Shown piece after piece: positions 25,436-36,200 of a stretch of 64,000 nt of DNA. Origin of the DNA: Longimonas halophila (GTDB lineage Bacteria; Bacteroidota; Rhodothermia; Rhodothermales; Salinibacteraceae); assembly GCF_002554705.1 (NCBI RefSeq), contig NZ_PDEP01000001.1, forward strand, positions 310,001-374,000. The letters run 5' to 3'. The notes under the pieces were generated by a model. That model saw only the letters and a list, made by a program, of their open reading frames with translations, had not been told where the DNA came from and searched no databases. The position numbers and the translations under genes were made by a program. Each line of letters begins with the position of its first letter. The first letter of the stretch is position 1.

Positions 25436-25939
25436 ATGGAAACCACATCCTCTCCGCAGACCGTTTCCGACTATGAGCGGGAACGAGGGAAGCCTATGCC
25501 CAGCAAAGCTCACGGATATACGCAAGCCAACCTCATTCTCGCTCTGTCGGACCACCGAGACCGGTTCACGATCTTCTCAGAACTGACGCTCGACCTGGAT
25601 GGACGCGAGTTGACGCCAGATCTTTCGCTCTACGCCGTCGCGGACGTCGATCTGCTGCACGATGACGTGCGCGTACAGGAGCCGCCGCTGCTGGCCGTCG
25701 AGATCCAGAGCCCGACGCAAAGCATGCAGGCGATCCTCGAAAAAATCGAGTTCCTGCTCGGCGCAGGTGTGCAGTCGTGCTGGCTCGTACAGCCACCACT
25801 CCGTACGGTGACAGTCTTTCCTGGCACGCTGGATGGCACAACGGTCTCCAGCGGAACGGTCGTTGACCCGGTGCTGGACATCGAGATCGACGTGGAGGCG
25901 GTGTTCAATCAGGGGGCGACGGGCAATCCGCACTCGTAA
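25436..25939 (+). CDS. Uma2 family (DUF820) PD-(D/E)XK nuclease-like protein
   Basis: The 167-residue frame from ATG 25436 (METTSSPQTVSDYERERGKP) shows the Uma2 layout: PSKAHGYTQANLILALSDHR, then FSELTLDLDGRELTPDLSLY with the catalytic Asp, then PPLLAVEIQSPTQSMQAILE with the E-x-x motif, and finally GVQSCWLVQPPLRTVTVFPG. An upstream ATG at 25397 is also in frame. Uma2 proteins are expanded in some phyla; their biological role is uncertain. The gene is convergent with the downstream membrane protein and stands alone. Confidence 0.85.
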   Translation: METTSSPQTVSDYERERGKPMPSKAHGYTQANLILALSDHRDRFTIFSELTLDLDGRELTPDLSLYAVADVDLLHDDVRVQEPPLLAVEIQSPTQSMQAILEKIEFLLGAGVQSCWLVQPPLRTVTVFPGTLDGTTVSSGTVVDPVLDIEIDVEAVFNQGATGNPHS

Positions 25940-25949
25940 ACGCCTACCG

Positions 25950-26609
25950 TCATCCACCGATCGCATCGCCACGCTTCGCAATTCCCGTCTCATCGTTCTG
26001 CGTGTCGGCAGACGAATCGACCTGATTCAGCAACTGGGTGAGCGTTTCGCGGCGCGGACGCAGGTCGCGTTCAACGGCGCGCTGGTTCATCACGTAGATC
26101 GCAGCAGCGCCTGCAATGACCACGGTACCGTAGACAACCGTGAACACCGACCATCCATTATCGCCCACTGTCATAAGCAAGAGTCCTGCAAGTAGTGGAG
26201 CGATGTACCACCAGAGCACTGACGACAGCAAGCGAATCTGCGCATCCACCTTGGCGCGCTCGCGCTGCAATCGCTGCCTAACAGGCTCGTTGACAGGCGG
26301 GGCCGCGAACCGAGTGCGGGCGTAGCGCAGGCGACCGAAAATGAGCGCGCTTCCCGCTACCACGAGCAGGGCCCCCGCCGTTACAAGCGTTGAGGGGTCG
26401 TGCCAGGCCAGCCAGCCGAAGAACACCGAGACGGCAGCCGCGACAACGGACTCGGTCCAGTCGCGCTGGCGAATCGTGCGGTCGAATGCGGCAGACTGTG
26501 CTTTCACCTGTTGGAGAAGCTCGGACTGAGAAAGCGATTGGGTAGACATATCAGGGTCAGTGGGTTCGTTATCAGAAGACCAGAGTGCTTTTGCGTCATC
26601 GAGGTTCAT
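25950..26609 (-). CDS. Membrane protein cotranscribed with ECF sigma factor (likely regulator)
   Basis: This 219-residue protein has a soluble N-terminus (MNLDDAKALWSSDNEPTDPD), then two pairs of hydrophobic segments: around residues 54-90 (VVAAAVSVFFGWLAW, VTAGALLVVAGSALIFG) and around 130-170 (WWYIAPLLAGLLLMTVG, VYGTVVIAGAAAIYVM). It overlaps the sigma-factor stop by 4 bases (ATGA), a sign of translational coupling. An anti-sigma or modulator role is inferred from this coupling; no zinc-binding anti-sigma motif is visible. Confidence 0.7.
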   Translation of the reverse strand: MNLDDAKALWSSDNEPTDPDMSTQSLSQSELLQQVKAQSAAFDRTIRQRDWTESVVAAAVSVFFGWLAWHDPSTLVTAGALLVVAGSALIFGRLRYARTRFAAPPVNEPVRQRLQRERAKVDAQIRLLSSVLWWYIAPLLAGLLLMTVGDNGWSVFTVVYGTVVIAGAAAIYVMNQRAVERDLRPRRETLTQLLNQVDSSADTQNDETGIAKRGDAIGG

Positions 26610-27115
26610 GTTAGGGTGTCCTCCAGCCAGGTGGCCAGTTGCTTCTTGATGCGGTGCAGTTTTACGCCTACGTAGTTTTCGCTAATGCCAAGCACGTCGG
26701 CCATGACGGCATAGCTGGCATCGTCCAAGTACATCATAACAAGTGTTTTATCCATCGTATCGAGCCGGTCGATGGCTGCATAGAGCCGATCGAGTCGCTC
26801 CTTCTGCTCCAGGCCAGCGCCTGGCGTAGGCAGTCCGTCCATCCACAGCGGATGGTCGTCGCTAAGGGTGGCCTTGCTACGCACAGCGCGCTTGCGCTCG
26901 TGGCTTAGCGCGGTGTTCAGAGCCACACGATAAAGCCAGGTGCTGCGCTGCGCCTCGCCATTGAACGACGGCAGCGCGCGCCAGAGTGCGACCAAGATGT
27001 CCTGATACAAATCACGTTGGCCCTCGGCGCTTTCGGTATACACGCGAGCAATTTTCCGAAGGCGTGCCGCGTTTTCATGAACCAGGTCCAAGAACTCGGC
27101 TTCTGGGGCGGGCAT
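26606..27115 (-). CDS. ECF-type RNA polymerase sigma factor
   Basis: This 169-residue sigma-70 family member of the extracytoplasmic-function class would direct polymerase to stress or envelope genes. Region 2 is visible in DLYQDILVALWRALPSFNGE plus STWLYRVALNTALSHERKR. Region 4 is YAVMADVLGISENYVGVKLH with the following basic helix. The start is ATG 27115. The coupled downstream membrane protein is its likely partner. It is divergent from icmF, with a 233-base gap that should include promoters for both. Confidence 0.9.
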   Translation of the reverse strand: MPAPEAEFLDLVHENAARLRKIARVYTESAEGQRDLYQDILVALWRALPSFNGEAQRSTWLYRVALNTALSHERKRAVRSKATLSDDHPLWMDGLPTPGAGLEQKERLDRLYAAIDRLDTMDKTLVMMYLDDASYAVMADVLGISENYVGVKLHRIKKQLATWLEDTLT

Positions 27116-27348
27116 AGCGTGTGCTAAAGACTCTGAAACGATCTCATGTTAATTAGTCGGATGAGAAAATCCCATCTTACAACAGATGGGCTGCCCCTGC
27201 GTCAATTCATTGTATGTTGACAGTAAGGTTGCACATGGGGGCAGCTGGAACGCTCCACCAAAAAGCCAACAAACAAAACAAGCAGTCGGACGTTTTTCGA
27301 AGCGCTTCCAGTATTCACACACCGCCCTCATCCACCCCGGATCAATCC

Positions 27349-30300
27349 ATGTCCGACGAGCGCTATTCGCCTGAGCATCCCGTTCGCTTCGTCACCGCCA
27401 CGAGCCTGTTCGACGGCCACGACGCCGCCATCAACATCATGCGGCGCATTCTGCAGGGCACCGGCGTGGAGGTCATCCACCTGGGCCACAATCGCTCGGT
27501 GCAAGAGATTGTAGACACTGCGATCCAGGAGGATGCGCAGGGCATTGCCGTCTCCAGCTATCAGGGCGGACACATGGAGTACTTCAAGTACATGCACGAC
27601 CTGCTGGAGGAGCGGGGCGCGGGCCATATCAAGATTTACGGCGGGGGCGGGGGCGTCATCGTCGAAGATGAGATCGAGGAGCTGGAAGCCTACGGCATCG
27701 CGAAGATCTTTTCGCCGGAAGACGGCATGCGCCTCGGCCTACAGGGCATGATCAATCAGATGGTGGAAGCGTGCGACGTTTCCATTTTGGAGTTGGGAGT
27801 TGGGATTTCGGATTCGCCCTCGCCGAAAGATGCTCGCGTTATTGCGCGCAGCCTCTCGAAAACCGAGATGGGCGAGCCTGCGACCCTCAAGCTGCCCGCG
27901 ACAGCTCGTGCAGGTGCTGAATCCACAGACGTGCAAGAAGTCCAGATCGGCGGCGAGCAGCCCGCAAGCGGCGACGGCGCGCCGCACACCACAGAACAGC
28001 AAGCCTCCAAAATCCAAAATCTAAAATCGAAGGCTCCAGCCCTGGGCATCACCGGCACAGGCGGTGCGGGGAAATCCACCCTCACTGACGAGCTGATCCG
28101 CCGCTTCCTGAACGACTTCGACGACGTGTCGATCGCGGTGCTTTCCGTCGACCCGACCCGCCGCCGCACCGGGGGCGCACTGCTGGGCGACCGCATCCGC
28201 ATGAACGCCATCTACGGCGACGGAGCGTCCGAGCGGGTCTACATGCGCTCCTTTGCCACACGCCAGGCCAACCGCTCCACGAGCCAGGCGCTGCAGGATG
28301 CGATGGACGTCTGCCGCGCCGCCGGATACGACCTCATCATCCTGGAAACTGCGGGGATCGGCCAGAGCGATACAGAGATCGTCGACCTCACGGATCTCTC
28401 GCTCTACGTGATGACCCACGACTTCGGCGCACCCACCCAGCTCGAAAAGATCGGGATGCTCGATCTGGCGGATATGGTGGCGCTCAACAAATACGAGAAG
28501 CGCGGCAGCCGAGACGCCCTGCGCGACGTGCGCAAGCAGGTGCAGCGCAACCACATGCGTTTCGACGAATCGCCCGATGAGATGCCGGTCTACCCGACCA
28601 TGGCCTCGCACTTTGGGGATCCGGGCGTAACGCGCCTCTACCTGGCTCTGCTCGACCGCCTGAACGACGACTTCGACTTTGAGCGGCGCTCCACCCTCCA
28701 TAGTTGGGACGACACCCCCGAACCCGAGCCCGCCGACGTTGCCATCATTCCGCCGAACCGCCAGCGCTACCTGGGCGAGATTGCGGAGACGTGCCAGGAC
28801 TATCGAAGCTGGGCCGAACAGCAAGTCACCTACGCCCGCAAGTGGGGCGAGGCCAAAGGGGCCCGCGAACAGGTGGACGACTGGGCGCCCGAAGATCAGG
28901 AGCAACTGGCCGGTCGGCTGGATGCGATGGTGGAGCACTGGTGGGCTAAGCTCGATGCGCGCTGTAAGGACATCCTCGACCAGTGGGATGACCTGAAAGA
29001 AGCGTATCAGCAAGACGAGTTTACGTACACCGTGCGCGGACGCGACATCACGGTGCCGCTCTATCGTGAGAGCCTCTCGGGCACCAAAATCCCGCGCGTG
29101 GCGCTCCCCAAAACCGATGCGCCGGGCGAGCAGTTGCGTTTTGCGCTCCTCGAAAATCTGCCCGGCTACTTTCCGTTTACCGCTGGTGTGTACCCGTTCA
29201 AGCGCGAAGGCGAAGACCCCACGCGCATGTTCGCAGGCGAGGGAAGCCCCGAGCGCACGAACCGGCGATTCCATTTGGTATCGTCGGATTCGCCAGCGAA
29301 TCGCCTCTCCACCGCGTTTGACAGCGTCACGCTCTACGGCTTCGACCCGGCCAAGCGGCCCGATATCTACGGGAAAGTCGGCAACGCGGGCGTCTCCATC
29401 TGCACGCTCGACGACATGAAGAAGCTCTATTCGGGCTTCGACCTGGCGGACCGCAAGACCTCGGTCTCCATGACCATCAACGGTCCCGCGCCGATGCTCA
29501 TGGCCATGTTCTTGAACACGGCGATTGACCAGCAGGTCGAGAAGCACTTGCGCGAGGAAGGGCGCTGGGACGAAGTGGACGCCCTCATCGACGAAAAGCT
29601 GGACGATGAGCGTCCCGAGTACGTGCCCTACGGCCCCGACGGACGCGAAGACGATCTACCCGAAACCCACGATGGAAGCGGACTGGGACTGCTCGGCTGC
29701 ACAGGCTCGGATCTGGTGGAATGGGGTGCGCTGGATGCTGAGACCTACGCCTCCATTAAAGCCGATACGCTGAACGTAGTGCGCGGCACCGTGCAGGCCG
29801 ACATCCTGAAGGAAGACCAGGCGCAGAACACCTGCATCTTCTCGACCGACTTTGCCCTGCGGCTGATGGGCGACATCCAGCAGTACTTTATTGATGAGAA
29901 GGTGCGCAATTTCTACTCGGTGTCGATTTCGGGCTACCACATTGCCGAGGCCGGGGCCAACCCGATTACGCAGCTGGCCTTTACGCTGGCTAACGGCTTC
30001 ACGTACGTGGAGTACTACCTGAGCCGGGGCATGGACATCGACGAGTTTGCGCACAACCTGTCGTTCTTCTTCTCGAACGGCATGGATCCAGAGTACAGCG
30101 TCATCGGGCGCGTGGCGCGGCGCATCTGGAGTGTGGCCATGCGTGAGTTGTATGATGCGAACGAGCGGAGTCAGAAGCTGAAGTATCACATCCAGACCTC
30201 CGGGCGCAGCCTGCACGCGCAGGAGATCCAGTTCAACGACATCCGCACCACCTTGCAGGCGCTGATGGCGATCTACGATAACTGCAATTCGCTGCACACC

Positions 30301-30891
30301 AACGCCTACGACGAAGCGATCACCACACCGACGGAAGAGAGCGTGCGGCGGGCGATTGCCATTCAGATGATCATCAACAAAGAGCTGGGCACCGCCAAGA
30401 ACGAAAACCCGATTCAGGGCAGCCACTTCATCGAAGAGCTCACGGATCTGGTGGAAGAAGCGGTGTTGCACGAGTTTCAGCGGATCAACGACCGGGGCGG
30501 CGTGCTGGGCGCGATGGAGTCGATGTACCAGCGCGGCAAGATCCAGCAGGAGTCGATGCTCTACGAGGAGAAGAAGCACTCCGGCGAGCAGCCGATCATC
30601 GGCGTGAACACGTTCTTGAAGGATGAAGACGACGCGGGCGCTATCGACAACGAGGAGGTGGAGCTCATGCGGTCCTCAACGGATGAGAAAGAGCATCAGC
30701 TACGCAGCCTGCATGGCTTCCAGCACCGCAATGACGACCGCGCCGACGAGGCGCTGGCGACCTTGAAAGAAGCCGCCCGCACGGGCGGTAACACCTTCGC
30801 TGCACTCATGGAGGCCGTGAAAGTCTGCTCGCTGGGCGAAATCACGCACGCGTTCTTCGAGGTCGGCGGACGGTATCGCCGGAATATGTAG
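27349..30891 (+). CDS. icmF: Fused isobutyryl-CoA mutase (B12-dependent) with G-protein chaperone
   Basis: This 1180-residue IcmF interconverts isobutyryl-CoA and butyryl-CoA (or a related branched acyl-CoA) with adenosylcobalamin. The order is an N-terminal B12-binding domain ([13 protein letters not shown], His24 as base-off ligand), a linker, a MeaI-type GTPase (GTGGAGKST near 236, [26 protein letters not shown]), and the mutase barrel ([39 protein letters not shown]). ATG 27349 is preferred to earlier codons. The linker (about residues 145-232) is longer than I expect. It is bordered by short repeats: a GAGTTGG-type repeat near 27790 and AAAATCC-type units near 28010-28030 that encode SKIQNLKSK. 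These look like tolerated repeat insertions. Confidence 0.95.
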   Translation: MSDERYSPEHPVRFVTATSLFDGHDAAINIMRRILQGTGVEVIHLGHNRSVQEIVDTAIQEDAQGIAVSSYQGGHMEYFKYMHDLLEERGAGHIKIYGGGGGVIVEDEIEELEAYGIAKIFSPEDGMRLGLQGMINQMVEACDVSILELGVGISDSPSPKDARVIARSLSKTEMGEPATLKLPATARAGAESTDVQEVQIGGEQPASGDGAPHTTEQQASKIQNLKSKAPALGITGTGGAGKSTLTDELIRRFLNDFDDVSIAVLSVDPTRRRTGGALLGDRIRMNAIYGDGASERVYMRSFATRQANRSTSQALQDAMDVCRAAGYDLIILETAGIGQSDTEIVDLTDLSLYVMTHDFGAPTQLEKIGMLDLADMVALNKYEKRGSRDALRDVRKQVQRNHMRFDESPDEMPVYPTMASHFGDPGVTRLYLALLDRLNDDFDFERRSTLHSWDDTPEPEPADVAIIPPNRQRYLGEIAETCQDYRSWAEQQVTYARKWGEAKGAREQVDDWAPEDQEQLAGRLDAMVEHWWAKLDARCKDILDQWDDLKEAYQQDEFTYTVRGRDITVPLYRESLSGTKIPRVALPKTDAPGEQLRFALLENLPGYFPFTAGVYPFKREGEDPTRMFAGEGSPERTNRRFHLVSSDSPANRLSTAFDSVTLYGFDPAKRPDIYGKVGNAGVSICTLDDMKKLYSGFDLADRKTSVSMTINGPAPMLMAMFLNTAIDQQVEKHLREEGRWDEVDALIDEKLDDERPEYVPYGPDGREDDLPETHDGSGLGLLGCTGSDLVEWGALDAETYASIKADTLNVVRGTVQADILKEDQAQNTCIFSTDFALRLMGDIQQYFIDEKVRNFYSVSISGYHIAEAGANPITQLAFTLANGFTYVEYYLSRGMDIDEFAHNLSFFFSNGMDPEYSVIGRVARRIWSVAMRELYDANERSQKLKYHIQTSGRSLHAQEIQFNDIRTTLQALMAIYDNCNSLHTNAYDEAITTPTEESVRRAIAIQMIINKELGTAKNENPIQGSHFIEELTDLVEEAVLHEFQRINDRGGVLGAMESMYQRGKIQQESMLYEEKKHSGEQPIIGVNTFLKDEDDAGAIDNEEVELMRSSTDEKEHQLRSLHGFQHRNDDRADEALATLKEAARTGGNTFAALMEAVKVCSLGEITHAFFEVGGRYRRNM

Positions 30892-30946
30892 GAGGGTCAG
30901 GAGCTACGCACTTGCCAAAAAATATCGTTAGGGCTTGCATTAGGAC

Positions 30947-31160
30947 GGGGCAGAGCCCCTAAACGGGGGCGTCACGAGGCGGAGCCTCGCGACGAGATAA
31001 CATTATGTGTGCCGCAACTGTGTATCTCCCTAAAGCAATGCGATAGCAGGTCGCCTTCTCTCAAGGCCAACCCCAAACCACGTAGGGACACGGCGCGCCG
31101 TGTCCCTACACGCATGCTGGCCCGGTTGCTGTCGACCCGGTTGCGCAGCACTGCAAGGGC
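30947..31160 (+). repeat. Dispersed repeat block with hairpins, copy 1
   Basis: It contains paired small hairpins (GGGGC-aga-GCCCC and GAGGC-gga-GCCTC, 30947-30998). It ends in a 28-bp perfect palindrome at 31082-31109 whose foot is GTAG (GTAGGGACACGG and its complement). A diverged copy of the right part lies at 32978-33150. GTAG-footed hairpins are typical REP elements. Together with its flanks it fills the 302-base gap between icmF and the next gene. Confidence 0.7.
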
Positions 31161-31193
31161 TACAAGACAGTACATTGCGGGCGGTGATGCAGG

Positions 31194-31607
31194 TCAGCCA
31201 TCAGACGTGGGTTGCAGTTCTGCGGTAAGCCGGGCCGTTTGTACGTTGCATTCACCTTCAGCAACCTCGATACCAGACCGCACCCACGGCTCGAATCCGT
31301 CTTTGGTAATAGTTACCTCGTACGTGCCTGGACGTCCTAACGCTCCTTGCAGTGAGATGGTCTCTCCTTCGCCATTTGCCTCGGCCACTATCATGGTGTC
31401 TCGAACCGCCCCATCAGTGAGAGTACCTGTTACACCGTCGGCCTCAAGACCTCCACTTACAGCGTTACGCACTTCAACGACAACAGCTGGCTCTATCACA
31501 GCCGGGCAGAGTGGGTTGTCTGTCAAATCACAGCCCGTGGTGAGCACCAGAACTCCAAAAAGGATAGACCAGATGCCAGGTGTAGCAGAGGAGATGGAAT
31601 CGAACAT
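31194..31607 (-). CDS. Small lipoprotein with carboxypeptidase-regulatory-like domain
   Basis: This 137-residue protein starts with a lipoprotein signal (FGVLVLTTGC, Cys at about 26), so it is probably anchored to a membrane. The mature part has VVVEVRNAVSGGLEADGVTG, then GRPGTYEVTITKDGFEPW, a pattern of the beta-sandwich carboxypeptidase-regulatory-like fold, and a C-terminal ECNVQTARLTAEL strand. Its function is unknown. It lies alone in a repeat-rich accessory stretch with lower GC than the neighbourhood. Confidence 0.7.
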   Translation of the reverse strand: MFDSISSATPGIWSILFGVLVLTTGCDLTDNPLCPAVIEPAVVVEVRNAVSGGLEADGVTGTLTDGAVRDTMIVAEANGEGETISLQGALGRPGTYEVTITKDGFEPWVRSGIEVAEGECNVQTARLTAELQPTSDG

Positions 31608-31768
31608 AGTAATATGTGGTAATGAATAGCAGACATTTCAACTAAAAAATACAGACCATCAAGCTGAAACACAAGACAGCAAGAATCCGAACCGGAAGTT
31701 GCAATCCACAGTGCACGACCAAGCCTGAGCGAGCCTCCACAGCATCGGTATTCCCAGTTCCCCGGCAC

Positions 31769-31899
31769 GTCATTCCGAGCGCATGCGAGAGGGTCTTATG
31801 GGTCATCCCCCGGAAATTGCTCCGGAATCGGCGGAATCAGACCGGGGGGCACGGCGATCCCCCTTCGCTACGGGCCTTCGCTACGCTCCTCAGAATGAC
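31769..31899. repeat. REP-like long inverted repeat
   Basis: GTCATTCCGAG at 31769 is mirrored by CTCAGAATGAC ending at 31899, with inner GC-rich imperfect arms. It is a relative of the repeat at 7100-7207. It fills much of the gap between two lipoprotein genes (31608-32005), where I see no gene. Confidence 0.65.
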
Positions 31900-32005
31900 G
31901 AACATCCGGATGCCAGACAGATGCGCAGTCGAAGGGTCTCCTTCAATGACAGGCAGGATACACCTGCGAGGCGTTCGCTGGACCTCAACGAAGGTTCGAT
32001 ATGCC

Positions 32006-32656
32006 CTATCTTGATACTGATAGAGCTGTAAATGTCCCGTCCAGAGTGAGAGGCGTATCCAACGTATCTATTGGCGTATCGGCGGGAATGCGCGACGGCA
32101 GGATTGGAAACAATGGCGAAAGTCCAGGGGGGAGATCATCGAGTCGCATGACACTGCGCGCCTCCAGTACAATCCGTGCCTGTACCTCACGCTCGTCTAC
32201 GTATTCGGTAAACATCTCGCCCTCGTCAATCAGGTACAGGTTAACCCCCTCCGACGTTGACTGTCTGTAGATGACCGAGACCCCATCGATACTGTCTGGG
32301 GATGCAACCGGTTGATTGGGAGTCTGCGCCGCCACCAGATACTCGGTGTCGGTCGCCAAATCGTTGTCCGATATATAGCCGAAGTCGAGCGTATGGGCAA
32401 CGCCCTCATGAGAGGCAGACGCCCGGATTTCGGCGATGGCTTTACCATCAAAAAGATCAATCAGGTCGTTGGGGAGATCGTCTACTTCGTTGGTGGTACG
32501 CTGGTTGAGAAGCAGAGCGCTTCCACTCAAAGTGAACGAACCCTCGGGGCCTTCAATGGTCGCGTTAAATGCAGACGTCGATCGGTCTGGAGTTGTTGTG
32601 TCGCATCCTGCAAGACCAATCAGCAGGATCAGCACACAGCTTAGATGCCGAATCAT
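32006..32656 (-). CDS. Lipoprotein of unknown function
   Basis: This 216-residue protein has a clear lipoprotein signal (CVLILLIGLAGC, Cys at 18) followed by a polar spacer DTTTPDRSTSAFNATIEGPE. The rest is beta-rich (FTLSGSALLLNQRT, LDFGYISDNDLATDTEYLVA, EGVNLYLIDEGEMFTEYV) and ends TLDGTFTALSVSR. I do not recognise a family. It probably faces the periplasm or surface. Confidence 0.7.
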   Translation of the reverse strand: MIRHLSCVLILLIGLAGCDTTTPDRSTSAFNATIEGPEGSFTLSGSALLLNQRTTNEVDDLPNDLIDLFDGKAIAEIRASASHEGVAHTLDFGYISDNDLATDTEYLVAAQTPNQPVASPDSIDGVSVIYRQSTSEGVNLYLIDEGEMFTEYVDEREVQARIVLEARSVMRLDDLPPGLSPLFPILPSRIPADTPIDTLDTPLTLDGTFTALSVSR

Positions 32657-32721
32657 GATATTGCAATCTATTTGTGTTTTAGAGTCGGATTGAATCAGTC
32701 AAAACGTAGATGAGCACTACT

Positions 32722-32784
32722 GCTTGACATTTAACGATATAGGTTTTTGCAATAAGAAGCAAAAATCTTCGGTAGCAGTCAAGC
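32722..32784. other. Nested inverted repeats in intergenic DNA
   Basis: GCTTGAC (32722-32728) and GTCAAGC (32778-32784) enclose TTTTTGC and GCAAAAA (32744-32750 and 32759-32765). This AT-rich structure lies in the 633-base gap 32657-33289, otherwise filled by the repeat block at 32978-33150. It could be a hairpin of a small RNA or a regulatory site; no gene is seen. Confidence 0.35.
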
Positions 32785-32977
32785 GTTACGTGATACCATG
32801 CATACGAGATGGGCCCGTGTAGCCGCTATCGTCATGGGGAACGCAGTGAAGCATCGCAGGTCACGCGGACGGAGCACGATTTCAAGCGTGAACAGGGGGC
32901 GTTGAGATCCTTCCCTCCGATGGTAGTCGGGGTCAGGATGCCTGCTGAGCATACTGCGTCCAATTTCACAAGCTTAC

Positions 32978-33150
32978 AGAGCCTCGCGACGAGATAACAC
33001 TATGTGCGTTGCAACTGCGCAAGTCTCCTGGAGAGAAGCAATGGAACGTCTACCTGTCACGACCAACCCCAAACCACGTAGGGAGACGGCGTGCCGTGTC
33101 CCTACACGCGTGTTGACCCGGTTGCACAGCAACTGCTATGCGCAGGAGGG
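32978..33150 (+). repeat. Dispersed repeat block with hairpins, copy 2
   Basis: It is similar to the right part of the block at 30947-31160: it begins GAGCCTCGCGACGAGATAAC, continues with CCAACCCCAAACCACGTAGG, and has an imperfect GTAG-footed palindrome at 33078-33105. The two blocks flank the pair of lipoprotein genes in direct orientation, so recombination between them could delete that segment. Confidence 0.65.
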
Positions 33151-33289
33151 ATCATATCCGGGCCCTCGGCTCGTACAGAACGAATGCCCGCTGTGCCCGC
33201 GTTCGTTATGATGTACGCCGTGCAGTCGTTCGCCCGCACAGCCGCATCGGGGCGCAGGGTCCGCTGTCTTGCTCCAACGGTCGCTTCCA

Positions 33290-36200
33290 ATGCCTCAGGT
33301 CGCCCTTTCATCGCATCTCGTTGAGACGCTCCGCAATCTGCCCGAGCGTCCCCGCCAGCAGGTGCTGGATGCGCTGGAGAAGATCCACCACGGCCAGTTC
33401 GACGGGGGATTGCGCGTCAAGAAGCTGCAGTCGCGGCCCAGCGTAGCGGTGTGGGAGGCCCGCGTCAACCAGGCTGCCCGCCTGCTTTTTACCTACGGGC
33501 GCCACGCCGACCGCCACTCGCAGAAGCCCGTGCTTACCGCGCACTGCTGGACAGTCGTGTTCGACCACGACGATGTGCCCCGCGTGCTGCAGCGCAAAGC
33601 CTTCGATGTGCCCGATGCGATGCAGTGGATCGTGGCCGACGAGATTGATGCATGCGAGTGGGCCCAGCCGCCCCCCGACAACCCTGCCGCCGACCTCGAC
33701 GCCATTGAGCGCGACTTTCCGGAAACCGACCGCTGGGACGCCTACGCCGCGCTCTCGGCCGAGTACCAGGGCACGCTCAGCGCGCCGCCCGAGAACCTGC
33801 CGTGGTACCTGGAGAGTCCGGTCGCCTTTGCCGAGTGGGCCGAAGCGGAAGAGGTGCCTGCTGAGCTAATCTTGTCGGATGAGCAGGTGCATCTGCTGCA
33901 AGAGCCGCTTCCTACGTTCCTGAATGGACCGGCGGGGAGCGGAAAGACGACGCTTGCCCTGTATCGGCTGCTCGTCATCCAGGAAAACGACCCGGAGGCC
34001 GACATCGCGTTTGTGACGCACAACCCGCGGCTGGTGGCCCATGCCCGCGATCTATACGCGGCGCTGCCGCTCCGTCCCGAGGAGGCGGCCCCAGTCGATT
34101 TTAAGACCTACCGCGAGCTGGCTGCCGAAACCATGGGCATGGGCGTGTCGGATCTGCAGCACTACCAGGTGCCCACCGACCGGCTGCGCGACTTTCTGGG
34201 GCGCCATCCACTGAACAGCGCCGAGCAGCAGCTTTTTGCAACCGACATCCGCGCGGTGGTGAAGGGCATGCTGCCGCTGCAAAAAACCCCGGCGCTCGAC
34301 ACCGACGTGTGCAATCTGCTGCCGCGGACCATCTACTGCAATGAGATGCCGGGTACGTGGTCCGCGGTGCCGCGCCATAAGCGGAGCGCGGTGTACCGCC
34401 TGGCCGAGCAGTATCAGGATGCGCTGCGCAGCGACAACCGCCTGGACGACCAGGATATTGCCACGCAGGCGCTCCGGCGGCTGCTAAGCGGATCCAAGCC
34501 GCGCCGCTATGACGCGCTGGTGCTCGACGAGGTGCAAGACCTCACCGAAAAGCAGCTGCGTGTGGCGCTGGCTACGCTGCGCGAGGGCGCTCGCACCCAG
34601 ATGCTTCTGGCGGGCGACCCGACGCAGGTGCTGGGTGGGTCTGGATTTGGCTGGCGGATGCCACGGGCCATCTTTCACGAGCGCGGATGGGATCCGCCCA
34701 AGCCGTACACGCTCACCCGCTCGTATCGCGCCAGCGCCCCCACGCTGCGTCTGCCCGAAGCGCTGGCCGAACTTCTGAAGGCCGAAGAAGCCGATGTCGT
34801 CTCCCTTAACCCCGACGAAGCGCGCGCTACCGGACCGCCGCCAGTGCGTACGGCGCCCAGCGACGCAGTCGAAACCACGCTGGCCGAGGCCCATCCCGAT
34901 GTACTTATCCTGACCAACAGCGAGGAGCAGGCGTCGCGCTTGCGGGAGGCGTGGGGCCACCCGCTGGTGTGGACGGTCCCCGATGCCAAAGGCCTCGAAG
35001 CGGATCACGTGGTGCTCTACCAGCTACCCGACCGCCTCATCGATCGTCCGGGGGCGGCCCCGGCAGAGCGCGAAGCGGTGCGCCAGACGAATCGACAGAC
35101 GCTGCGCATGCACTACGTGGCCGCCACCCGAGCGCGCAAGAGCGTGTCGGTAGTGGCCGAGCCGCACCCGGCCGGGTCGATCTGGACGCAGGAGGCAGTG
35201 GCGCGCACCGTGAACACCATGGAGCAGTTTCGAGCGCCGTGGGCGGGCGATCCCTCGCAAGAAGAGTGGCGCACGCGTGCCGACTACTACCGCGACCGCG
35301 AGCACTGGGCTCCGGCGGCGGAGTGCTATCGTAAGGCAGGCAACGAGGCGTGGGCCGTGCTGTGCGAGTGGCTGGATGCCGTGCTTACCGCTCGTGCCAA
35401 CGGCGATTCGATTACGCCCCCCACCGATGCTCCTGCGCCCTGGCACAACGACGATGCGCTAACCGATACGCAGGCCGCGCTCTTGCTGGATTATGGCATT
35501 GGGCAGCGCGACACGCCGCTCCGCATCCGTCTGCTGCGCCAGGTGGGGCGTACCGATGAGGCCGAGGCGCTTGCTGCCGAGCATGCGGCGCAGACGGGAC
35601 GGTGGCGCGAGGCGGCGGCATACTATCGCTCGCACGACCGGCTGGCCGAGGCCGCCCGGCTCTACTATCAGGGCGAGGCGTGGGAGGATGCGGCGGCCTG
35701 CTACCGGGCGTGCCAGCGGTGGGCCCGCGCCGCTCAGTGCTATCGCCGCACCAACGCCTGGCTCGATGCGGCGGAGTGCCATCGGCAAAACAAGGATTGG
35801 GAAGAGGCGGCTGCGTGCTATGCCAAGGCCGACGCCTGGACCGAAGCCGCGACCTGCCACCGCACCATTGGCGCGTGGGCGAATGCGGCACAGTGCTACC
35901 GCGAGGCGGGCGACGACCGCGCGGCGGCGCAGTGCTACCGTCGTATTGATGCGTGGAACCGGGCCGCGACTTGCTACGAGGCGGCAGGGGATTCGACCTG
36001 GGCGTTTGTCTGCACCACGCTAGCCACCCACGACACGCCCGATGCCGTGCTGAGCACGCTCCGACACCGGTACGATCCGATTCCCGCGCCCGTCGCCACG
36101 TTTTTGGTGAAGCGGGCACTCCACGAAGAGGCCGACACGGCGCTGCTTGCTGCCTGGCTCCTACGTTGCGCCGAGCGCGATCCGGAGGCGATGCTGCGTC

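Noticed and set aside
28021..29547. 508-residue minus-strand frame opposite icmF
   Set aside because: Antisense shadow in GC-rich coding DNA; icmF is unambiguous on the plus strand.
31009..31629. 206-residue plus-strand frame over the lipoprotein gene
   Set aside because: The minus strand has a lipobox and a protein-like domain; the plus frame begins inside a repeat and has no family features.
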